Source of the DNA: Polytrichum commune
Taxonomy: Eukaryota; Streptophyta; Polytrichopsida; Polytrichales; Polytrichaceae
Length of the DNA: 64,000 nt
Assembly: GCA_950295325.1 (NCBI GenBank)
Contig: OX485805.1
Location: forward strand, 12,186,501 to 12,250,500
Direction: 5' to 3'
In this document: one piece after another, positions 57,749-64,000 of the stretch
How positions within the stretch are numbered: position 1 is the first letter of the stretch
Layout of the letters: each line of letters opens with the position of its first letter
Notes under the pieces: generated by a model
Databases searched by the model: none
Told to the model about the DNA's origin: nothing
What the model saw: only the letters and a program-made list of their open reading frames with translations
Made by a program: the position numbers and the translations under genes

Positions 57749-57976
57749 GTATTTGATTTGGGTGAAATAATGATACTCTTAGCAAAAAGTTATAACAACA
57801 CATAATTCCAGTTGGCAACCCACGCCAATTAAGATAGGCATGCCCAAAAACATCACCAAACCTAAAACCACCATCACTACGTGTCACATGCATACATTAT
57901 GTTGCTTCCACATGTATGCATGTGGTACATAGTGGTGGGGGTTTTAGGTTCGGTGATAGTTTTGGGCATGCCTACC

Positions 57977-58480
57977 TTAGGGCCACTTCACACACGAGAT
58001 TGAATGCCTGTGACCATTACACTTCAAGCAATCTCATTGGTGGAAAAGGTGGAGCCGGTCCAAGTTCGCTTCACACTATGCTTGAGGGATCAATGGAGTA
58101 TGTGAATGCAAGATGGATGTAAAGTCTACGTGGTTTCCTACATTGCATCAAATGGATCATGTTTCATGGTCACTTGGACCATTTTCATTAACCACCTCTT
58201 GGAGGTAGGCCTAACACAAAACCGGGACACCGTGGCCTCCGAATGCTCACAACCGTTGATTTACTCTATTTTATCATGTGTGAGGACCCGCATGAACAAA
58301 AAATCATTGAAATAGCAATTGGTTGAGGGCCCGATCACATATGACTTCACACTACACTTGAGGGTCCGTGACCACACTGCATGATTATGGAGGTGTCTTG
58401 GGACAACCTTTAAACACTTTCTTTTGGGCTCTCACAATTTCGCGGTCACGGCTCTTGTAATGGTGAGGGCCCTTGGCTCT
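57977..58480. mobile_element. PIF/Harbinger-type MITE, right end degraded
   Basis: Left end TTA (57977-57979) then GGGCCACTTCACACACGAG from 57980. The body is the reverse complement of the element at 54431-54933, including the shared gcaagatggatgtaaagtct block. The right end cannot be fixed and fades near 58470. Confidence 0.75.
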
Positions 58481-58509
58481 CATCCAAAGGCCGTACCATG
58501 AGTGTTGGG

Positions 58510-58996
58510 AAAACCGTTTTATATAGTCACGGGCCCTCAAGCATAGTGTGAAGTGAGAATGGACCATGTTGCGAGACTATTGCATATTTTGTTGGCGGAT
58601 AATGAGGGAAGGATTTGGTTTAATATAACATGTCTCAAACTCTATCAATTTAAGAGAATTACTTGGTGGTGTTTGTATGTCCTGGAATCTGCCTTGCAAT
58701 ATGTCCTAAAATCTGTCTTGTTGGGAAAATAAAAGTCATGGTCTCCCGGAATTTGCGTCAAGCCCACCTCTTGAAGGTGGGCTTGACAGAAATTCCGAGA
58801 GACCATGAAACCTTATCCATCATCGGCCATGTAGGACTCCATGTAGACTTTTCCATCCATGAAGTCTTCTTTGGACCTTGAGGCCTTCATCATGTGTGAA
58901 GTGAACTTGGACGGTCTCCGCCCTTTCGACCAATGAGAGCTCTTAGATTGCAATGGTCACAGGCCTTCAGTCTTGTGAAGTGTGAAGTGGCCCTTA
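58510..58996. mobile_element. PIF/Harbinger-type MITE with a hairpin centre
   Basis: The right end is GTGAAGTGTGAAGTGGCCC (to 58993) followed by TTA (58994-58996). The right arm (ccatgtagacttttccatcc, acttggacggtctccgccc) matches the other copies of this family. The left end is not clear. The centre is a 73-bp near-perfect hairpin (58736-58808). Confidence 0.7.
58736..58808. repeat. near-perfect 73-bp hairpin
   Basis: Left arm TCATGGTCTCCCGGAATTTG then cgtcaagcccacct; loop about five bases (cttga); right arm aggtgggcttgacagaaatt then ccgagagaccatga. Only about three mismatches occur across a 34-bp stem. Confidence 0.9.
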
Positions 58997-60780
58997 GACA
59001 AAAACAGTGTGGCAGCCGGTTCTCCCCCGGTCGTTGTTACGTGCCAGAGTGAGAGCTAAAAGACGAATAATCAATTAATATCCTTCAAAGCGCCCCCTGA
59101 ATACTCTCCCTTGGTCCGAGTGCCAGCAGGCAGCGGCGTTGGCAAGCCCTAGTGCTACCCCACCCCAGCGTTCCCGGGCAGCCCCTAAATTTAGTAACGA
59201 CGCCCCCAAACACACACACACACACACACGCACACGCACACAGCCCTTCCTTCTTCCCACTCGAGCTCGCAACCAACACTCCCCCTCCCGTCCCGGGCAG
59301 CGCCCTAAATTTAGCAACGAGGCCACACAGGAAGCCCCTCGGGACACTGTCCGCGACGTCGCCAGGACTCGCGTCGGTAAGTATGGTAATCCCGGCAAAC
59401 CCAAGCGAACCGAAACAGGCCAAGGGAAGGGGAAGGGGAAGGGGAAGGGAGGTTCATAATGGCAGGGGAGAGGGAGGTGGGCGATGGCAGGGGTGGTGGC
59501 AGAGGGGTAGAGTTAGCGGGGGCGTCAGGCGGGACAGGCGCACAGACCTACAGACAGACAGTGAGAGACCTCTGATGCAGGACAGCAGCGAGTGACGGGA
59601 GGTGACGGGGAGCGGAGGGGGCAAGGGAGGACGGAAGAGCAAGGGACAGGGAAAGAGAGGGAGAAAGAGAAAGAGAGAGAAGGGAAGGGAAGGGAAGGAA
59701 GAAAGGGGAGGGGGGAGGGTGGTGGTGGTGGTGGTGGCCCAGCTGTGCCAGTGCATGATTGCAGCCTTTGGCATTCATTCACCTCTGCATCATGGAGCGA
59801 TGGCGTCAGAGAGCTGGTGAATTATGTGAGTCCCGGCCCGCCTGCTCCTCCTGTTGCTCCCCTGTGGTTGCTGCTGCTGTTGCCATTCCAGCGCCACTCT
59901 GCTGGCACCTAAGCTAAGCTGCCGGGTTGTTGCCTGTCTGTCTTTTGTGTGTTGGGGGGTCGGGGAGCTCGCTCGCTCTTCATCGAGCTCAGGCACTCTG
60001 GGTCGGGGGCATTTTTGGGGTTGGGTTGGGTTGGGTGCTATTGTTCCTATTGTTGTAGTTTTTGGTGCATTAAGTTAGTTTGGGAGCTCGGCTTTTCTGA
60101 CGTACACGAATGAATGAACGAGTGAGTGAATGAGTGAGTGAGTGAGGAAGTGGGGGAGTAGGTGGGTGAGTGAGTGATGCACTCATTATCGTCAATCATT
60201 CCGCAACCGCATCCCAGCGGGCTGTGCGTCCTAGCTCCGGGAGCAGGGGAGATGGCCGGGTGAGGAGGAGGAATAGAGGTGGAGGTGGAGGTGGAGGGAG
60301 CTCGGGAGCGACAGGTGGGTTGGTGCCCAAGGATCACCTCTACCGGCCCATCGACATGTCGAGTTTCCAGGTTTGCTTCGTGGGTCCATATCGGTATGGG
60401 ATGGTTGCATTTTGTGGGGGGGGGGGACGGGACATTTGGAACTGCGGGGCTTGGTTGTTTGATTTCTGTAAGTATGTGGTGTGTGTATGGGTAAGGAGCA
60501 ATGACGGCCCCACAGCTCGCACCATTGTGCCCCCATTGTGCCTAAGCCTCTTGGGTGGTTCTTCAATGTAGGACTACTTCTACGGACGGCGTACCGTGCG
60601 AGTGTGAAGGGATACATTGCCCATTTGCCGTATGCGGAGTGAATTTTCGTGTAGCAGCCATCTCCCCCGCGTGGGAGCTGCATACTTTAGAAGAAGGAGG
60701 ACTGAAGGAGGTACGGAGGCACCCCCATTGCTAGCGTGCGTGCGTGCTTGCTTGCTTGCTCCTCCTCCTCTGCCTTAAGG
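58997..60780 (+). promoter_or_regulatory. GC-rich, CpG-rich promoter/leader region of the CSI1-like gene
   Basis: A sharp rise in GC and CpG against the AT-rich surroundings. A strong donor GTAAGTATGG at 59377 suggests a non-coding first exon ending at 59376. A ~30-bp direct repeat (cccgggcagc...taaatttag) occurs at about 59170 and 59292. Microsatellites: (CA)n at 59211-59243, (GGGAAG)n at 59424-59450, a purine tract at 59601-59725, (GTG)n at 59719-59739, (GAGT)n at 60117-60175 and (TGCG/TTGC)n at 60735-60765. Several open frames here are composition artefacts. That the region belongs to CSI1 is inferred from position and strand. Confidence 0.55.
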
Positions 60781-60805
60781 ATTATGTGTGTGCTAATGGG
60801 GGCAG

Positions 60806-61490
60806 AGATTCCACATTAGAGAGATGGTAAAATGTGTTGTGGCTTGGGAACCTTTGGAAGAGTGTTGTGTCGGTTGCTTAAAACACTGCATTAATGGATG
60901 GTCGCACCTATGTGCCACTTCATCGGAACTGTATGCTCGAGGCATTTATTTGTCAGGGATAGGATCGCTGCACTTTTGGGGTTAGGTGGTCTTTTGCTTG
61001 CACTAAGGATTGTGTGCTGATGGGATGGGGAGCTGGAGGCAGAGATTCCACATAGACAGATGGTAGAATGTGTGGTGGCTTGAGAACCTATGGAAGAGTG
61101 TTGTGTGTACGATGCTTTAAACACTGCATTGATGGATGATCGAACCCATGTGCCGCTCCATGCATCGGAACTTTATGCTCGAGGCATTCATTTTGCCACC
61201 AATCGGATCACTGCACTTTTGGAAGTTCGGTAGCCTTTTGCTTGAACTAAGGATTGTCTGCTAATGGGATGGGGAGCTGGAGGCAGAGATTCCACATGGA
61301 CAGATGGTAGAGTATGTTGTGGCTTTGGAACTTGTGGAAGAATGTTGTGCGTACAATGCTTAAAACACTGCATCGTTAATGGTCGAACCCATATGTGCCA
61401 CTTCATCGGAACTGTGTTCTCGAGGCATACATTTGTGAGGGATCGGATCACTGCACTTTTGGGGGTTAGGTAGTCGTTTGCTTGCACTTA
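60806..61490. repeat. tandem repeat, ~234-241-bp unit, three copies
   Basis: Units start at cagagattccacat near 60806, 61040 and 61281. Each contains ggtag/aaatgtg, ggaagagtgttgtg, aaacactgcat, catcggaact and cactttt blocks. The copies are perhaps 85-90% alike by eye. It lies in the presumed 5' intron of the CSI1-like gene and encodes nothing recognisable. Confidence 0.85.
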
Positions 61491-62116
61491 TTGTTGCCGT
61501 CTGGGTTGGATGCCTCTTCCTGGACGGCTATATTCAGTTCAATGCCAAAGCAACTGAAAGGCGTTGGATCTACATGACGAGTAGAGCCATATCTTGTCAA
61601 AATGATTGTTGTTGAGCCTTAGTGCCACAGAATGGCTCGATCTGGATGTGAACTGAATGTATCGCATTGAGCTTGTAAAGATGGATCCATGAAAATACAT
61701 ATACAATTTGTTGTAAAGTAGATCTTTAAGCTCTCATATCATCAAGCTTCTGATTCCTGGATTGAGATTTGCCTGGGCCGCAGAGTAAAGTACGTCTCTG
61801 TTTTCTCTCTTTCTCTCTCTCACTCAGTTTGCTACCTTTTCAATATGTTATGAGGTGCATGGTTGGGCACTATTTGTATTGATTTCAGTGATTGAGTACT
61901 ACTAATGAAAGAAATGCATAATATGTGCTTGAAGGTCTATTCCATACTTTTTGTTGTTGCATTTATCCCTCCAAATAAACTTCCACTTCGGGAGAGTGTT
62001 AGGAAACACTAGGTCACACTTGGAATGTTAGGTGCAGTTTGCTAATGAATGAAAAAGAGAACCTGTAAGGTTTGCATTACAGCTACTCATGAAGATGGAA
62101 CTTTCGTGAGCAGAAA
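61491..62116 (+). other. presumed 5' intron and leader of the CSI1-like gene
   Basis: Non-coding. Candidate acceptors for the leader exon that carries the start codon are ...gatttcag at 61888 and ...ttgcattacag at 62082. A (TC)n tract lies at 61802-61822. Confidence 0.4.
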
Positions 62117-64000
62117 ATGGTTGAAGAACAGGACCGGCGACCGCAGACCCCTAGGACTCCACAGTCATCAGTGAGAGGACTGCGCATGAGGTATTTCTTC
62201 TCTTATGAACCCTGTTTTAGTGCTGAATCTTGGGTGATCAAACATTGGTCATGAGCGCCAAGCATCCTGTAGTATTGTGGAGCATTGTGGAGCTCAACAA
62301 CTCCATTTGCTGGCTGCAGGGATTGGAATGGACTTTCAGGAATGGAGGATCCCGATGGTGTTTTTGCAAAGGTAGCAAACTGCATTGAGCAACTTCGGAC
62401 AGCTTCAATATCAGCACATGAGAAGGAGCTCGTCTCTAGGCAGCTATTTGAGCTGGTTAACACACGGCAGGATGCCAGGGTAGCAGTTGGCTCCCACTCA
62501 CAAGCTGTGCCTCTGTTGGTTGCATTGCTTAGATCGGGATCTTTACCAGCCAAGGTGAATGCAGCTGCAATTCTGGGGGTTCTATGCAAAGAAGAGGACC
62601 TGCGTGTGAAAGTACTACTGGGTGGTTGCATTCCTCCATTGTTAGCACTCCTAAGATCCAATTCTTTTGAGCCACAGACAGTGGCCGCTGAAGCCTTGAA
62701 TGCAGTCTCTCAGGGAGGCGCTAGAGACCATGTGGGATCTAAGATTTTCTCCACAGAGGGAGTGGTTCTCAGCTTGTGGGAACAGTTGCAACCCAGGTAC
62801 AAGCTGGAAAAATCAGTTCCTGGATTACTTACAGGAGCTCTTCGCAATCTCTGCAGCAGCACTGAAGGCTTTTGGCCTGCTACCTTAAAAGCAGGTGGCG
62901 TGGAAATCCTAGTGGGGCTCCTGGAATCTGGAAATGCACCTGCGCAAGGAAATGCAGCATCTTTGTTGGCTAGTCTAATGACATCACTAGAGGAAAGCAG
63001 TCAACATGTGCTGAAGGCCGGAGCTATGGGACCACTTCTGCAGCTCTTGACGAATGAAGACATTTCAGTGCGTGCAGAAGCTGCTGGTGCATTGCGTGCT
63101 CTCTCAGCCCATAACGAAGAAGCTAGGCAGGCTATAAGATCAGCAGGTGGGATGTCTAGGTTGATTGGTGCAACAGTTGCTCCTTCTAAGGAATTTATGC
63201 AGGGCAAGTTTGCTCAAGCTCTGCAAGAAAATGCCATGGGTGCCTTTGCAAATATATCAGGTGGTATGCACGCTGTTATTTGCACCCTTGGGGAGAGTAT
63301 CAACTCCAAGCAAGCAGAAGCAGAAACTGCTGATGCTATTGGAGCATTGGCATATGCACTGATGGTCTTGGATGAAACTGATGAGTCAGTGAAAGCCGTG
63401 GATTCAATCCAAATTGAGCAAGTTCTGATTAAACATCTTGGGCAGAACAAGTCACAGCTGATTCAAGAGCGTGCTGTTGAAGGCTTGGCCAGTCTTTACG
63501 GGAATGCTCATCTTGCAAGTGGCTTAGAGCATGCTGAAGGCAAGAAGATGCTTGTTGGACTCATCACAATGGCAAATATTGAATTTCAAGAGGATCTCAT
63601 GATGTCACTGATGGACATCTGTTGTGGCCATAGAGATCTATGGCAAGCACTCCGAGGCCGAGAAGGAGTTCAGTTGCTTATTTCCCTGCTGGGTCTTTCT
63701 ACTGAGCAACAGCAAGAATATGCAGCTGCCTTGCTCTCCATCTTATCACAAGAGATAGATGAGAGCAAATGGGCCATTACTGCAGCTGGAGGTATTCCTC
63801 CATTGGTGCAACTGCTAGAGACTGGATCAGCAAAAGCAAAAGAGGATTCAGCAATCGTTCTTGGCAACCTTTGCAGTCACAGTGAGGATATTCGAGCTTG
63901 CGTTGAGACAGCAGAGGCTGTACCTGCTCTCTTGTGGTTGTTGAAAAATGCTGGTTTGAAGGGCCAAGAAATTGCAGCAAGGGCTCTTACGCAACTGGTG
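62117..64000 (+). CDS. CSI1: cellulose synthase-interactive protein 1-like (CSI1/POM2), 5' part
   Basis: Armadillo-repeat protein that links cellulose synthase complexes at the plasma membrane to cortical microtubules and guides their movement. Coding exon 1 is 62117-62190 (ATG in gaaaATGG, ends phase 2 before GTATTT). The intron is 62191-62319 (129 bp, ends CTGCAG). Exon 2 starts at 62320 and stays open to the window edge, 585 codons in total. The junction yields RDWNGLSGMEDPDG, matching the family N-terminus around MEDPDG; ATG 62342 would be an alternative start in the same frame. Highly conserved family segments follow: AVGSHSQAVPLLVALLRSGS, VKVLLGGCIPPLLALL, APSKEFMQGKFAQALQENAM, GREGVQLLISLLGLS and ESKWAITAAGGIPPLVQLLE, all ARM repeats. 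Plant family members are about 2100-2200 residues with a C-terminal C2 domain, so about three quarters of the gene lies beyond the window. Confidence 0.96.

Noticed and set aside
59075..60683. Overlapping open frames on both strands in the GC-rich leader (up to 150 codons)
   Set aside because: They arise from microsatellites and low stop-codon frequency in GC-rich DNA, encode low-complexity strings (His, Pro, Gly, Arg runs) and match no domain.
62203..62661. 152-codon minus-strand frame opposite the CSI1 start
   Set aside because: It is antisense to a strongly conserved ARM-repeat reading frame and has no recognisable product.

Overview
The window looks like nuclear DNA of a land plant. Genes are split by GT-AG introns, two housekeeping genes match plant families (NAA60-type acetyltransferase and cellulose synthase-interactive protein), and the intergenic space is AT-rich and full of decayed DNA transposons and foldback MITEs. 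The largest locus fuses a protein kinase to an NB-ARC domain and leucine-rich repeats. That architecture (PK-NBS-LRR, 'PNL') is known chiefly from mosses, so a moss or other bryophyte is the best guess, though the sequence alone does not prove it.

Layout: 1-3.3 kb is intergenic with an ~87-bp minisatellite; 3.3-4.7 kb holds a broken LINE fragment. From 24.16 to 5.26 kb (minus strand) runs a giant PNL immune-receptor-like gene. Its first exon encodes an N-terminal hydrophobic/helical segment and a non-RD kinase, the second an NB-ARC domain, and the third a 15.6-kb exon with about 213 leucine-rich repeats, 211 consecutive ones spaced at exactly 24 residues. The repeats are arranged in recently duplicated higher-order blocks. 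One in-frame TAA lies between the N-terminal segment and the kinase, so the gene is either newly broken, mis-sequenced or has an unseen short intron.

From 24.2 to 37 kb there is a ~0.85-kb direct duplication, a possible small minus-strand gene near 28.2-28.9 kb, an AACCGG-rich stretch, tandem repeats and MITEs, including a Mutator-like one with a 9-bp target-site duplication. From 44.25 to 37.29 kb (minus) lies a complete six-exon NAA60 gene (278 aa) whose 3.15-kb first intron carries a decayed tandem array and whose later introns carry two related MITEs. From 46 to 59 kb is a transposon graveyard: a truncated pogo/Tigger element with clear TIRs and TA duplication, several PIF/Harbinger-type MITEs with TAA/TTA duplications, a foldback family with one nested insertion, and a near-perfect 73-bp hairpin. 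From 59 kb to the end is a GC-rich, microsatellite-laden leader followed by the 5' part (585 codons) of a CSI1/POM2-like armadillo-repeat gene that runs off the window.

The genes do not form one pathway. The feature most worth a second look is the giant PNL repeat array together with its single interrupting stop.
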